Positions 34,601-46,100 are shown, numbered from the stretch's first letter. The stretch is 64,000 bases of DNA from Isoetes taiwanensis (GCA_021234155.1 JAJEKV010000004.1:25897831-25961830); one strand, 5' to 3'. Program-made: numbers and translations. The notes: generated from the letters alone by a model not told the origin.

Positions 34601-35670
34601 TGCCTGCTTCAGCCTTCACAATTCTGAAACCTGCACCAAACATATCTCCTCTTATGAGAGGCATTATCCTGGCCTGGAACAAAGTACACACTAACTTTGA
34701 ACATTCAAGCATTCAAAATAGCCACCCGAGCACAAGTATTTTTTGGAATCCAAATCTTTCTAGTGACAATAGTACTCCCTTGGCCATTAAGCATCCTAAG
34801 TTATACAAAAAGTGGACAGAATATGGCATTTCCAAACTTGGTGACTTATGGGTTCAAACCAGATGGATTTCCTGGACAAATCTGAAAAATAAGATTAGAG
34901 GCAGCTCATCTGATAAGCTTTTGTTTAGAATCATCAGGCAGAAAACTAGCAACATCAATCTCCTTACCAATCCTATCATTAATGGTAGGTTCCTTATGGG
35001 TAAAAGCCTAGCTATAGTGTTTCCAAGGTTTACTCATGTTTAAATACTCCCCATCGGCCTTCCAAATCCAAACTTTATTGGGGTCTTTTCATGACCGTGA
35101 AAAAGGCTTTTTATAAATACCTGGAACTCATATGTGCCACCAAAGATTTCTTACTTCATCTGGTTAATTGCCAATAAGAGCCTACCAAACATGGAAACTT
35201 TGGCAAGACACTCGAATTCCTTAACCAATCCTGTGCATCCCAGCTGTCCTCTTGGTTGCAATAATGTTGAATCTCTTGAACACATCTTTGGCTGTGCTAC
35301 TCTAAATCCATTTTGGAGTTGGTTTGAACTTACTTTCAATATTAATTGTCCTGCTACTTTGCTTGAGTTCTTGATGAATGATGATGCATTTATGAATTCC
35401 TTATGTTATATTGCTTTGTGGAATGTATGGAAGCATAGAAATAGGTGTCAATATGGTGGAAAGGCAATTTCTATACTTTGGATTAAATTTCAAGTTATCT
35501 ATGACATAGAAATGGTTGCAACAAGTCAGATACACCAGCACAATGATTCCTTGGATTCTTTAGATAATAAATGGTTAAGTATTGGCAATTTCTATGGTGC
35601 ATATAAAATATTTAAAGTACACTGCCCTGTCATGAATCTCTTACTAACACCTAATGTTACTTACTGGTAG
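31690..35670 (+). pseudogene. LINE ORF2 (AP-type endonuclease and reverse transcriptase), broken
   Basis: Endonuclease: IILLQELRLPSFECSNLADW (about 31950), IMAGDFNN (about 32260) and SISDHQPQF (about 32530), the E, D/N and SDH active-site blocks. Reverse transcriptase: GKSPGPDGLPPEFY, LDFSKAFDTVRW (about 33655) and QYRDDSL (about 33977), where the usual Tyr-Ala-Asp-Asp has Arg for Ala. A C-terminal zinc block, CPLGCNNVESLEHIFGC (about 35250), is the zf-RVT type. Breaks: frame change near 32100, stop region 33010-33130, TGA at 33571 (probably from CGA), and stop at 35041. Confidence 0.9.
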
Positions 35671-36526
35671 ATTACATGAGGAGCCTAAGTAGGGACATTA
35701 GCACTTCTGTTGAACCTGCAGAATACAGACTGTTTCCAGGGCAGAGTCTAGTTCATGATATACAATACACGTATGACATGTGGACAGGTCCAGTCAGGGG
35801 CATCACTGATATTGACATACCATTCATCCCGATAATGAACCGGACTGGGCTATGGAATTACTAGGAAGCACATATCTAATGGTGCAACTATGGTGGTTTT
35901 GGAATGTAACATGGAAGAATGACTCATCAGCGGTTTGAGAATTACGAGAGAATGTTATTACCACTAGGAGGGTCCGGCGGATGCATATGGAACATTGATC
36001 ATTCTCATGTCCACCACAAATCTGAGATAGGCTGATCATTGAGTTAAATTGGGGAAATGGTCGCACTCTTATTCTTCAGCCCCAGTTCCGATCTCACTTT
36101 GACTACCTTAGCTCCTACCACTTCCATTGACATCCCTGTTCTTCTCCTATCCATTATACTGCACCTTACCTTTACAACCATACACTGTTTTCATATAATT
36201 GCAAAGATTGTAGTACCTCATCAAGACTTCATCGATTGCTTAATCTATTTTGCGAAATTATCTTGGACTGGTCTTTGGTAGCTAAAGCGGATATTGCTGA
36301 ACTTTTTCAACTTTTTCAACAATGTTCTTCTCAGTTGCAGCACAACAAATTTACCAGCTACTAATAAAAAGGTGAGTAATATTTTGGACACTACTAAGTG
36401 CTTATCAAAGCACTTATTCTATATGTATTTTCTACTTGCTTTTCTATGGTGGCTTAACTATAAAGGCTCACTTTCGGTATGTTGTACCTTTTTTCTATAA
36501 TTAATGAAAAAAAACCCCATTCACTC

Positions 36527-36557
<31 letters not shown>

Positions 36558-36561
36558 AAGA

Positions 36562-36642
36562 GACGCCTACAAGAGATATAGGGAAGGAAATCATTTATAC
36601 TACAAGGACAGACTTTGTGTCCCTGAGATATCAGGAGTAAGA
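36562..36642 (+). pseudogene. Gypsy integrase zinc-finger start, truncated
   Basis: Directly after the LINE tail the plus strand reads DAYKRYREGNHLYYKDRLCV then PEISGVRK and stop. This is the region just before and at the start of the gypsy integrase HHCC domain (typical text LLYxxxRLCVP). The rest of integrase and the 3' LTR are missing. Confidence 0.8.
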
Positions 36643-37098
36643 AAGTGATTGGGTTGGGTGGATATCCCTATTAATAAGTCCATGTATGTGAGTATAGATA
36701 GATGTTTGATTTCTATTCATGCTATGGAATATGGCGAGGCGTTGGCACGATAATGTTGATGATCGGGGAAATTTGTTGATCTCGTTTTTGGACCTCTCTG
36801 GATAGTGTGGTGTATATGATAGTTCGAAGGCTTCAGCGTTAGTTTCATATTGCACTAGGATGTTGTTGATTGATAAGTGTCGATACGCAATACTAACATT
36901 TGAAGAATCTACGAGTGGAAGAGACGGAGGTTTATTGGATGAGGATACTGTATGGCCAATGTCCAAGTCCGATGGTTTATCTAATTGCATGTCATCAGAA
37001 GCTATTTGCATCCAAGTGATAAATACAAATGAATAAATTACTAAAAGAGCATTAAAGGAAGTACTAAGCATTTTATATATCAAAAGGCGTATTCGCAT
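36631..37098 (-). CDS. Hypothetical 155-residue ORF, possible signal peptide
   Basis: An open minus-strand frame starts with a basic N-terminus and the hydrophobic stretch STSFNALLVIYSFVFITWM, then a polar region. Its last codons overlap the integrase remnant on the other strand, and its start abuts the dispersed repeat at 37.1 kb. No family recognised. It may be a chance frame. Confidence 0.2.
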   Translation of the reverse strand: MRIRLLIYKMLSTSFNALLVIYSFVFITWMQIASDDMQLDKPSDLDIGHTVSSSNKPPSLPLVDSSNVSIAYRHLSINNILVQYETNAEAFELSYTPHYPERSKNEINKFPRSSTLSCQRLAIFHSMNRNQTSIYTHIHGLINRDIHPTQSLSYS

Positions 37099-37280
37099 TT
37101 TTTGGGTTGCCCCTAAGGGGCAAACCCTTGTTTATGTGTGTTTATGGCATATTCTAAGTATATATCAGTATATACCCAGAATATGCCACTGATTGCTAAA
37201 AACCCATTGCTGGGGGTAAATTGGCGGTCAACTATGTTCTGGTTAGCCAATATGGAAACCTGCTAACCGGTGCGGGCAGA
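37097..37280 (+). repeat. Dispersed repeat, copy on plus strand
   Basis: Contains the blocks gggttgcccctaaggggcaa, acccagaatatgccactg, aaacccattgctggg and gctaaccggtg, in the same order as the inverted copy at 10670-10800. Length and identity suggest an old mobile element fragment. Confidence 0.65.
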
Positions 37281-37559
37281 AATTCTCTCGCCCAATTTCT
37301 GGACCTGGATGCAGCTTTCTCCTTTCCCACCTCAAAAATCCGACAAAGCGATGTTAGAATCCGGTGTTGTATCGGACATAAATTACATTCGGACATAAGC
37401 TTGTTTGAGTGAACTAAAATAATATCTGAGAATCCCCGCCAAGCTTTTTCAGGAGCTTCTCAATGGAAAACCAAATTGAAACACTTCGGTGGGCCTTGCG
37501 AGTAGTTGGGTTGGACATCATGCGAGCCAAACCCTCTAGGCACATTTATTAATGACATA

Positions 37560-39160
37560 TTGAAGCTGTTCCTTGTTGAAGCGAAGCTTCTCGAAACCCC
37601 GTCTCTAAATACCATGTTTTCTCCGCCTTGAACGCATGCGGAATTTCAAGACCTAGAATTTGGTAGAAATGTGCGGTCCCTCATGATCCATAGCGGTTGG
37701 AATTGGTGCCTACTGTTGGCCAACCATCTCAACGCTTTGTTTGGCTCTCGTGGCGGTTGTTTGAAGCTAATCGGGCATTTAACGAGTCTCCATGCCGACC
37801 GGTATACGGAATGCAATCATTGACGCCCATTCCAAGCTTCATCAAGAAGAGGTAGGTTTTCAATTGTGCTATATTATGCGATGATGGAAAAATGGGTGAT
37901 AAATTTACTTTTTGAGTACCTTGAAAGCCTGTTGTGCTATAGGTTCCATACAATATGGCATGTTTATTCATGGATACATTCTTACAAAAGGACTCCATTC
38001 CGACCTTGTTGTGGCAAGTGCCCTCGCTTCATATGTATGGTAAATGCGAGCACTTATCGAGGCATCTAAATTTTTTCACAAATTGCAAAAAGAAAGATGT
38101 GGTTTGTTTGGGGGGTGCAATGGTGGCGACATATGCGCAACACGGCGAATGCTATTTTTTCTTTACTGATTGCTTCCAAGACATGCAAGCGGGGCTGGAG
38201 TAAAACCAGATAAGGTCATCTTTTGAGCATCTTAAAAGTTATAGGAACCGTAGAACAGGTCGGGTGGATTCATGAGCAGATCTTTCGAAGTAGGTTTGAA
38301 GCCGACATTGTGGTAGGAAGCACCCTCATTGATACATACACCAAATGTGGAAGTTTAGATGAGGCATATGGAGTTTTTCAAAGATTGCGAATAGAGATAG
38401 GGTGTTATGGGGAGTGATGATTGCGGGATACATACACCATGGTGAATGCAACCTTGCTTTAGACTGTTTCCGAATATGCAACAAGAAAATATAAAGCCGG
38501 ATAAAGTCATATACTTGAGCATGTCAAAAGCATCCGGCGCCGTTGGGGCTATAATCCGAGTCGACATATCCATGAACAGGTTATTGTTGCGGTCTTACAT
38601 GCGACATTGTTGTCACAAATACGCTTGTTGATATGTATCTTAAGTGTGGCAACATAGAAGAGGCATGGCGAGGTCTTTAGCGAGTTGCAATCTCATGGTG
38701 CAAAGTCATGGAATGTGTTGATTACGGGTTATGCACAACTTGGTGAGGTTAGATTGGCTATGCAAGTGTTTTGAAAGTATGCAACATCTTTGGCATGAAA
38801 GCATATGGTGTAGCATTCCTTGCAATCCTTGCTGTTCTTGCTCGTCTAGGTATGTTGGAAGAAGGGTTTTGGTATTTCCGCGGTTATGCAAGAATTTTTT
38901 GTGGTATAACAAAGAAATGCATCACATATGGCTAGCATGGTGGATCTTTTTTGATGCGTCACGGGATGCCCGAAAGAGGCAAAGAACTTTTCTTCAAATG
39001 AATATGCAACTCAATACCTATTTGTGGTTAACTCTTCTTAATGCTTGCAGAATGCATTGTAATATGGAACTAGGGATTCAATGCTTTGAAATAATCACTC
39101 ATTCAGGATCCTCTTTTGTGCTGCGGCATATTCTCGATGTCATGCATTTATGCTAACAAT
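37560..39160 (+). pseudogene. PLS-type pentatricopeptide repeat (PPR) protein, frameshifted relic
   Basis: PPR proteins bind organellar RNA. Successive repeats are readable in shifting plus-strand frames: GMFIHGYILTKGLHSDLVVA then SALVHMYGKCEHL (about 37950-38060); VATYAQHGECYFFFTDCFQ (about 38125); IVVGSTLIDTYTKCGSLDEA then YGVFQRL (about 38305-38385); VMIAGYIHHGECNLALDCFR (about 38410); SWNVLITGYAQLGEVRLAMQ (about 38700-38765); and LNTYLWLTLLNACRMHCNME then LG (about 39010-39070). These are the VxxALIxMYxKCG and WxxMIxGYxxHG signatures of plant PLS-class PPRs, and the last marks the region before an E domain. At least six frame changes make it a pseudogene. The N-terminal repeats upstream of 37900 are faint (VFSALNACG near 37620). 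Confidence 0.88.
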
Positions 39161-39426
39161 CCACGCATATATGAATTAAGTTCACAAGCATGACATAAGT
39201 TCGAAGTGTGCTTTTCTTATTGCCTCTTTGGCATTGTTTATAATCTCATCATATAGGTAAAATGCATGGTAGGGAAAATTATGTAGAATTGTTGACCTTT
39301 TATGGAAAAGCTTTCCTAAACAATTTTTAGGGCATGTAGCGATGACATATGCACCTAGGCAAGTTACAAAGATAGATAGCAATCCTTCTTTTATTAGCTG
39401 CCAAATCACAAATATTCTTGTAAAAA

Positions 39427-39609
39427 CAAGGTGTAAGTGCAGTATGGGTTGCCCTTGGGCTGTATTTGGTTGGGTTATTAAAAGAAGTATAAAGAAAAAG
39501 AAAATTGCAAGGTGCACTCAAGGTGTAAGTGCACTATGGGTTGCCCTTGGTTTGTTATTTGGTTGGGTTATTAAAGAGAAGTATAAAGAAAAAAGAAATT
39601 GCAAGGTGC
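39427..39609 (+). repeat. Tandem duplication, 93-bp unit
   Basis: Two adjacent copies (39427-39519 and 39520-39609) start caaggtgtaagtgca and run through tgggttgcccttgg and tggttgggttatta to aattgcaaggtgc. They differ at a few positions and by small indels. No coding role. Confidence 0.9.
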
Positions 39610-40369
39610 TAGTGCGCAGTTTTAAGGAAGAAGTTGAGTAAGTTGGGCAACAATACGACACCGACTATTGGAACTAACCACCAAAGATACTTGAAGATTC
39701 GGAACCTGGAATAAGCAATAGGGATCCTCGCAAGTTACGGTGTTTCATTTTTAATGTCTATTTGTCCACCCAAATTAGCACTTTAGTATTACGGGAAGTG
39801 AAAATTTTAAAATTCGTGAGAATACCGTGGGGTGGTTGATCCCCCTTTCTTGAGGGAGAGAGAGATCTCGTTTTCTTTCTTTCTATCTATTTTTTGTTCC
39901 GGGCTTCTTGTGACCCGATGACTAATGACGAAGGCGGGGCGAAAATGGCGTTCTGTAAAAAGCGACAAAAGAGCAAGCAAGATGAGGCAACAATTGGCAA
40001 ATGGATATTTAGATTGGAGTATCGAGCACTCGAAAAAACAATTGCAGTATCAGGCCTCCATAATCACATTTTTTTTTTGAATTGTATTGTTTTGAAGCAG
40101 CAATTTTGATTGATTGTGAGAACATGACTTTGAAGTATGATTTAAGCCACTTCACCCTCAGGTCACAGAGGGCAACCCTCCATGCGCAGCACCTTGTTTT
40201 TTCTATTTGGTAGAAATAAATTGAAAGTATGAAAATTTGTTTTACGTACACAAAATATTTTTTTGTCTTTTGTTGTTGGGAGATTTTTCCAGTCTATTGA
40301 TCTGAACAACGAAAAGGTAATTTTAAATATTGGGCCATAACATAAGAACACTATATAAATCATGCAGAA

Positions 40370-41009
40370 AAACATCTTGTATGACTACCTCGGGTGAGAT
40401 GTGTATTAATATTTCTGTATAGAAAATTATAATAGTAGATAAATTGAATGGATGTCATTTTGGTGATATATACTGGGTGTAGAAACATTTTGTATGAATA
40501 CCTAGGGCGCCCTCTTTTCCTTTGGGGATCTGATATAGGTCTATCATTTTTTCTATATAGAAATTTTTAATTTTCGACAAATTGAATATGTGCTATTTGA
40601 AAGATGCAAATCATAGTTCGAATGAATAATATGTCAAGAATGCAAATGGTCATTTTGTCTAAAATATAGGGGTCAAGCTATGTAATTACCTGGGTCGACT
40701 GCTTTTCCTTTTTATTGTAGTTGTTTTGGTTTGAGCACTGCTATAGATATTGTTGTCTCCGTGAGAAGTGATCAGAGTATCGATTTTCCTGTAAAGAAAT
40801 TCTTAATAATAAGTAAATGGAGTGCATGTTATTTGGAAGATTTAAATTACGTTTGCAAATTATTCAGATATTACCTAAAAGGCCCATTTTTTTTCTTTAC
40901 AAATCGGACGCGCATCGTTTTTCTTGTGTAGAAAGGTTTATTGCTAGAGAAATTGAACCCTTGCTATTTGAGAGATCCAAATCATAGTTTTGAATGAATG
41001 GTATATAAA
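40370..41009 (+). repeat. Degenerate tandem repeat, unit about 130-210 bp
   Basis: Four diverged units, each with a tacct-gg start, a ctttttccttt-like stretch, a tgtatagaaa-ttt block, an aaattgaa-tg-atg block and a gctatttgaaagat-caaatcatag end. The series resumes after the solo LTR: gaatgaaaatgacattt then atatagaggt (42555-42590) matches gaatgcaaatggtcatttt then atataggggt near 40638-40675. Confidence 0.65.
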
Positions 41010-41014
41010 GAATG

Positions 41015-42554
41015 TGTGACGTCCCCTACTTCTTCTACGATGCTCCCACCATATCAGAAGGCAGAATTCATCCCCCTGACAGCCAAACTGGCAGGGGCCA
41101 TCCACCTGACGCCAATCCTAATAACTGGGTCAGTGAGGAAGAGTGGATGGGTCATTTGCCCCATCTTCCTTCGGGATCGACCTAGGCTGCTTGAGGCGCG
41201 AATAAACATGAGCACATGACATCAATACATCAATAAAGTCACCTCGAAGGGTGAATACATCATAACATAACATGTGTAACACAACAACATAAATAATAGC
41301 AACAAAGGGAATCCTACCCAAGGCTCGGGACTCATGGGGGATCGGTGGCGGCTTGGGTCTCCGAGTCAATGCGGAGGCCAGAATTCATGGCAAATGGATT
41401 GGGGCATAAGAACATGGCTGTTGGGTAGTCCATTCCATCCGCCCCCTCACGTGCAGCTTTGCAAAGTAGGTTGAAAAGTCTTGGGACGGACCGTAGCCCT
41501 CGGGTGCATAGCCAAGAGGGCTACCGGGTTGCATCTTGCATCTCCCCCGATGAGGGGAGGAGAGTCACCTCCCCTCGAGAGGCATGCATGCCCATCCGTG
41601 GCGGCTAGAGGGCCACCGCCCGTGATTCGACTTGAACCTCATTGAAGGTGGCGCATCACCCAAGAGGTGTCGAGCTCATGCCTTGCCCACATGCAAGGTG
41701 GTAGCTATTAAGCCCTAGCCCACTAAGATCCCCCTGGGCTTTACACACCGGAGGGGATCGATCAATGATGGGATAAGTCCCCTTATTCCACCGGTCTAGC
41801 CACGCCACTCACAACCCGAGTGGGTTCTTGTACGGGCGCCGCATTAATTGGGAATTAATGAGGCTATCTAGGATCATCTCTCTACTGAAGGTTTCAAGGT
41901 CTCTACCCCTTCCCACATACACGAGAGAGCATAGAATGGAACATCATCAACATCAAAGAACTGAAATAATTGAATAAGATCTAATCTATCTTACCTAAAC
42001 ATACAAGGTTAGGTTCTTTTTCTTATTTGTTGATCTTAGGATCTACAAGGCTGATAGGGACTGATGTAACATACTATCCTAACTCATTCTTGCTAAGAGG
42101 CGGCTTTGCATAATAGAATCGCCAAAGTTACCTGATCCTTGGCTAGCTCCAGCTCCCTAATCGTCCATGCCTTCGTTCTTCTTTGAGGACTAGCGCTCTT
42201 GATCAATCTAATATGCAAAGATGGCTCAACGGCGCCTGGCAATGCGAAATGGCAGCTTGCCTTAGCCGGAATGGCTTAGGGAAGCCCAAAATGTGAAAGA
42301 GGAAAGGTTTAGGGTTTCCTCTTTGGTTCCTTATATGTGAACTTTTAGGGTTAGGTTAAAAGGGACCAAATGGGGTATTGCCACTTGGCAAGGGGGTTTT
42401 TAGTTGTATATGTTTAATATACATGCACAACATACGAGGTTGCCCCCTAGGTGCAACCCTTCACGGCTCTCAAGTACTTGTCATGATGACATGTACGTGT
42501 GACGTGGCAGTATAATATACGTATTCGGATCGTATGTTATACTGGAACGTCACA
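41015..42554 (-). mobile_element. Solo LTR, gypsy family, 5-bp target duplication
   Basis: Begins TGTGACGTCCCC and ends GGAACGTCACA, so the ends are inverted TGTGACGT/ACGTCACA. GAATG flanks both sides exactly (41010-41014 and 42555-42559). Length is 1540 bp and no internal coding sequence is present, as expected after LTR-LTR recombination. On the minus strand it shares its start, internal blocks and length with the gypsy LTR at 17200-20784, so it is a relative of that family. A chance open frame at 41130-41369 is ignored. Confidence 0.92.
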
Positions 42555-42619
42555 GAATGAAAATGACATTTTTGATTAGAATATAGAGGTGGATTTGAGG
42601 TCATAAATGTGCAACAACT

Positions 42620-43249
42620 TTACTTGATACTGTGAATGCTACTTGAACGAAATGATAGCAAGAAAGTGTGACTACATTTTGTGTCTATAAATGGTAACCA
42701 GTTCTACCTTAAAGTGGCATTAAATCAAAAGCAATTAAAAGTTCCAAACACTTATAATAGCTTTTTTTGCCTATCAAATATGTGCACTAAGTACATCATG
42801 CTTTGTTTCAAATCTAGTGCTGCCTATTTGCTTTCAGAAGCTTGAACTGGATCAAGGTAAACACACTGCTATATATAACATCAGCTGTGTACTAAAGGTA
42901 TTTGTTTATATTTTACAATTCTAAAATTGGGCTCACATGAAAACGACAGAAAACTCTCGAAGAGAAGAGAACTTCCTTCATCAAAACGGAATCGATAGCG
43001 AAGGCCAAAGAATTATGGCCGAAGAAGAGGCAAGGCTGGGGAAGAATATGCCACAATATAGAAAGAAATTCCAAATTGGTCAAGCCAAGCAGGGAGAAGC
43101 CCCTTCCCTGTATGGTTTCAAAGAATAGAGAAAAAAGTACTGCTGAGAGATGAGGATAGATAGGCTTTTCATTCATCTCAACAGATTTTCTACAATGGTA
43201 AATAGTGGGTAGCCGCAAACATGCGAACTACCTACAAAGAAAAATAAAA
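42620..43249. other. Spacer, no gene recognised
   Basis: AT-rich flank of the solo LTR and repeat. A plus frame at 42937-43128 and a minus frame at 42913-43218 overlap each other and lack motifs. Confidence 0.35.
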
Positions 43250-43790
43250 AGAATGTTTAATTATACAGCTTGGACCCCATAAAATACAATGCCAATAGAT
43301 ATTGGTTTGTGTACCTACCAAAAGCTTATCGCCGGGAAAAACCCTAGGGGCTTGAACAAACATAAGACTAAAAAATCGCTCCTAACGAATAGAGAAGTCG
43401 AAGCTGCTAGCGCTTGCCAACATTACTAGCACATCATTAACACTAGAACAAATATCAAAAAACAAACCTCTCAAATGGAGGGGCTGCTTACACATGCCAC
43501 GCGACAAAAAAACTTCTTCAAATAGAGGGGTTAGTCATGCGTGCTATGTGACAAATATATTAAACAATAAATTAAAAGGAGTGGGAGGGAAGGGAGAGGA
43601 GAAGTGGGTGGGTTCCAAAGAATAGAGAATAAGGTACTGTTGAGAGAGACGAGGAAGCGTCGATGAAATTTTGATAAAGAATCTCGTCTTAAATAGCGAA
43701 CTCCCAACTGGAAAATGCATGGAATGCATGCATGTGAGAGATACATGTTTGCCTATTCTAGAATCTCGATCTGATGGCTTGGATCGATGG
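43250..43790 (-). repeat. Dispersed repeat family, copy 3 (inverted relative to 8.4-9.4 kb)
   Basis: Read on the minus strand it has the same block order as 8731-9270: atcgatcc, attctagaat, atgcatgcattccatgca, gggagttcgctattt, accttattctct, cccctagggtttttc, gataagctttt and attgtattttatggggtccaag. Divergence is clear, so this is an older copy. Nothing links it to a neighbouring gene. Confidence 0.75.
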
Positions 43791-44740
43791 GATATCACAT
43801 AAACAAACTCTATTCAAGTTGATGCATTGGACAACGTATTTGTTGTACCAAGAATCTGCGTTCCCCTGCCCAATCTACAGGCGCAATTCCTTAGATAGTT
43901 ATTCGTTGTCCTTTCTCATTTCTATATGCAGTTTCTACAATATTTCCTCTAAATACTTTGGGCACCTAAATTGCTTTCTTTAACTATGCCTCATATAAGG
44001 TTCCATCGGGCTGTTAGACATCAATATATGTGCAAATTGTTAATAGCATTATGAAGTTGTAATGCTCAAACAGAAATATACATGGTACCTGACATCTTAG
44101 TTTAGATAGATCTTCGGCATTACATCCAATGATTTGTTCTGATTCTTCGTTAAATGCAGTTGCCGAGGCTTATGCACTTGAATCTGCCATGTTTGCAGCT
44201 AAGATATATTTGTTCAACACAAATGATTTTTTTTTTCCTATATTCTAAGTTCATAGTTTCACATTTAAGAAATACAATTTGCATTACCTTTTAGCACTCT
44301 GAGTACGCCTCTGGCATGTCCCACACCAAAAGTTCAAATCTTGCTTGATGGCCTTCTTATTAAGAAAATTGCAGGCTTCATACCACATAACTTGTTCTGG
44401 ATTAATGAACGTTATGCAGGCCCTCACATTGAAATACCAATGGACTTCAAAACCAACAAAATAAAAACTCAAATCGTTTTATATAACGATAGTCATATAA
44501 TTAGTGTGTTATAGAATAGCAATACATTGTCCATCTCAGTAGATATTCTGATGATATCATATAACAATGCCCGTTCGCTGTAACTGGATGCCACCTCTAG
44601 TTTTCTCTGTTGACATGGCAAATTTGCTCCAAAGAGTTGTATATTTTGCAAATGCCACTACCATCGCACCTTTTCGATATAAGTCGCTCAATTTCAGCTG
44701 TTAGTGAAATATAGATGTCACACTAGAATTCTTACCATGT
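43791..44740. other. Spacer, no gene recognised
   Basis: AT-rich DNA with short unmatched frames and a T-run near 44228. Ends at the target site of the retroposed insertion. Confidence 0.4.
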
Positions 44741-44752
44741 ATGCAATTCTTT

Positions 44753-46088
44753 TTTTTTTTTTTTTTTGAAGGAAAGATAAAATGTTTATTCGGATAGGAA
44801 GAATTACATCAAAAAGATCCCTTAAGGATCAGATAACCTTGAAGTACAAAGGATCCCTTATGGATCGAATGAAATACTTGAAGCTTTAGTACTCATATAT
44901 TTTCTCAACCTCTTCTTCTAACTAACTAGTACTACAAGATCGAATCAACCTCTTCCTAGCTAATAGAATACTACAGGAGACAAATACCAATCTCCTAAAG
45001 GTACAAATAAATCTCAATGCTCAGTAGTCCACCTCTTGCAAGAGTAGAGATGAAGAGAAAAGAACATGAAGAAATCATGAACAATCGCCACATTGTTCAA
45101 AGAGGCATCCACGGCTCCGAAAGTAATCCATCCTACGATTAATCAACATTATATGCACCGGGAGAGATGTTGCATTGTCGAGAAGTGCGGTCACGCATGA
45201 AATGGCTGAACACAAAGCCCGCCACTAAAAGTATAGCAATCTCAAGCATGAAGTTGAATAAGCAGCATGCTATCCAAACATATCGGTATTTGAATACATG
45301 TGGTTCCTGGCATAACAGTACCAGTGGCAATCAAGCATCGATTTGCTTGAAAAATCGCCGGGCATAGCAAATGCACTGCAAAGCGAACCCAAGTGCTTTA
45401 ATTCAAGCCATCTTGCAACTGCCATACTACCTATAGAAGCATAAAAAATTCCCTAGCTCGACAATCTGACCCAGATCATATTTTATCAATAAATCTGAAG
45501 AAACGGGTTAATCTGTTCTTCTTCTTTTTCAAGAGTCATCTCTAAACCTTTCTGCTAGTAGGAAAGAGCAAGAGGAAGGGAAAGGCTTCTGGTATTACAG
45601 ACTTGGATTAAGAAATAAAGCTGCCAATTGACTGGAAAATTGAAGCATCTTCTCTCATAGCCCTGCATCTTGATTACTCAACCTTATAGGCAATCTTGGC
45701 CATTTCGGTGTGCATCCACAAAGAAAAAAGCAAGGAAGAAATGGGCTAGCCAAACATCCCTTTTTGATCTATGGAAAATCACAATGCTTGCCCAACCGGA
45801 AGCATCAGAGTAAAGATCCACGTTAGTGGATTATCTGAGAAGGCTGGAGAGGCCGCCATGAAGAAGCTCCAAGAAACCAGAAAAAGGAAGCCGATCGATG
45901 CAGAATCTGAAAAACCAAATATCCAAAACCCTTTGCTAGCTATCAGATATGAATCAGAAGAGATTTACAGCCACTGCAGTGCCGAAAGCAAGGAAAAGGG
46001 GCGGCTCCTTTCCCTCCCGCCACCCTAGCCGTGAAGGCGCCAAGAAACCATTTTCACTTCCACCCCTCAAGGTATGGTTGTGACCTGC
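44753..46088 (-). mobile_element. Retroposed poly(A) insertion (processed transcript or short LINE), 12-bp target duplication
   Basis: ATGCAATTCTTT occurs at both ends (44741-44752 and 46089-46100). A T-run of about 15 more bases at the left end is the poly(A) tail of a minus-strand transcript, preceded on that strand by AATAAACATTTTATC, which includes a polyadenylation signal. The 5' end is GC-rich. The body is about 1.3 kb. A minus-strand frame at 45139-45330 has a hydrophobic segment (ACCLFNFMLEIAILLVAGFV) followed by SHFMRDRTSRQC and a stop, then about 370 bases of 3' untranslated-like DNA. This suggests a processed copy of a cellular membrane-protein mRNA. The parent gene is not recognised, and a short LINE remains possible. 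Confidence 0.8.
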
Positions 46089-46100
46089 ATGCAATTCTTT

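Larger units (their letters stand above)
28165..36555 (+). mobile_element. LINE (L1-type non-LTR retrotransposon) inserted in the gypsy pol
   Basis: Nearly full-length L1-type element: a CT-rich 5' leader (28250-28410), ORF1, ORF2 and a poly(A) tail of about 30 A at 36524-36555. Gypsy text before it (FKEVWANLGKE, about 28135-28160) resumes after the tail as the integrase N-terminus, so insertion in the gypsy is direct. The exact 5' end and target duplication could not be fixed by eye, so the start is approximate. Few disabling mutations compared with the gypsy host indicate a younger insertion. Confidence 0.9.
17200..36642 (+). mobile_element. Ty3/gypsy LTR retrotransposon, decayed and interrupted by a MULE and a LINE
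   Basis: Order on the plus strand: 5' LTR (17200-20784), tRNA primer site, gag-like region, protease, reverse transcriptase and RNase H. After an 8.4 kb LINE, a short integrase remnant stops at 36642. The PR-RT-RH-INT order is that of Ty3/gypsy. No 3' LTR is visible. Frameshifts and stops occur throughout, so it cannot move on its own. Younger insertions sit inside it, giving relative ages: gypsy first, then the MULE and LINE. Confidence 0.85.

Noticed and set aside
45771-46028. Plus-strand 85-codon frame (MENHNACPTGSIRVK start)
   Set aside because: Lies antisense within a poly(A) insertion whose transcript is on the minus strand; no homologue recognised.
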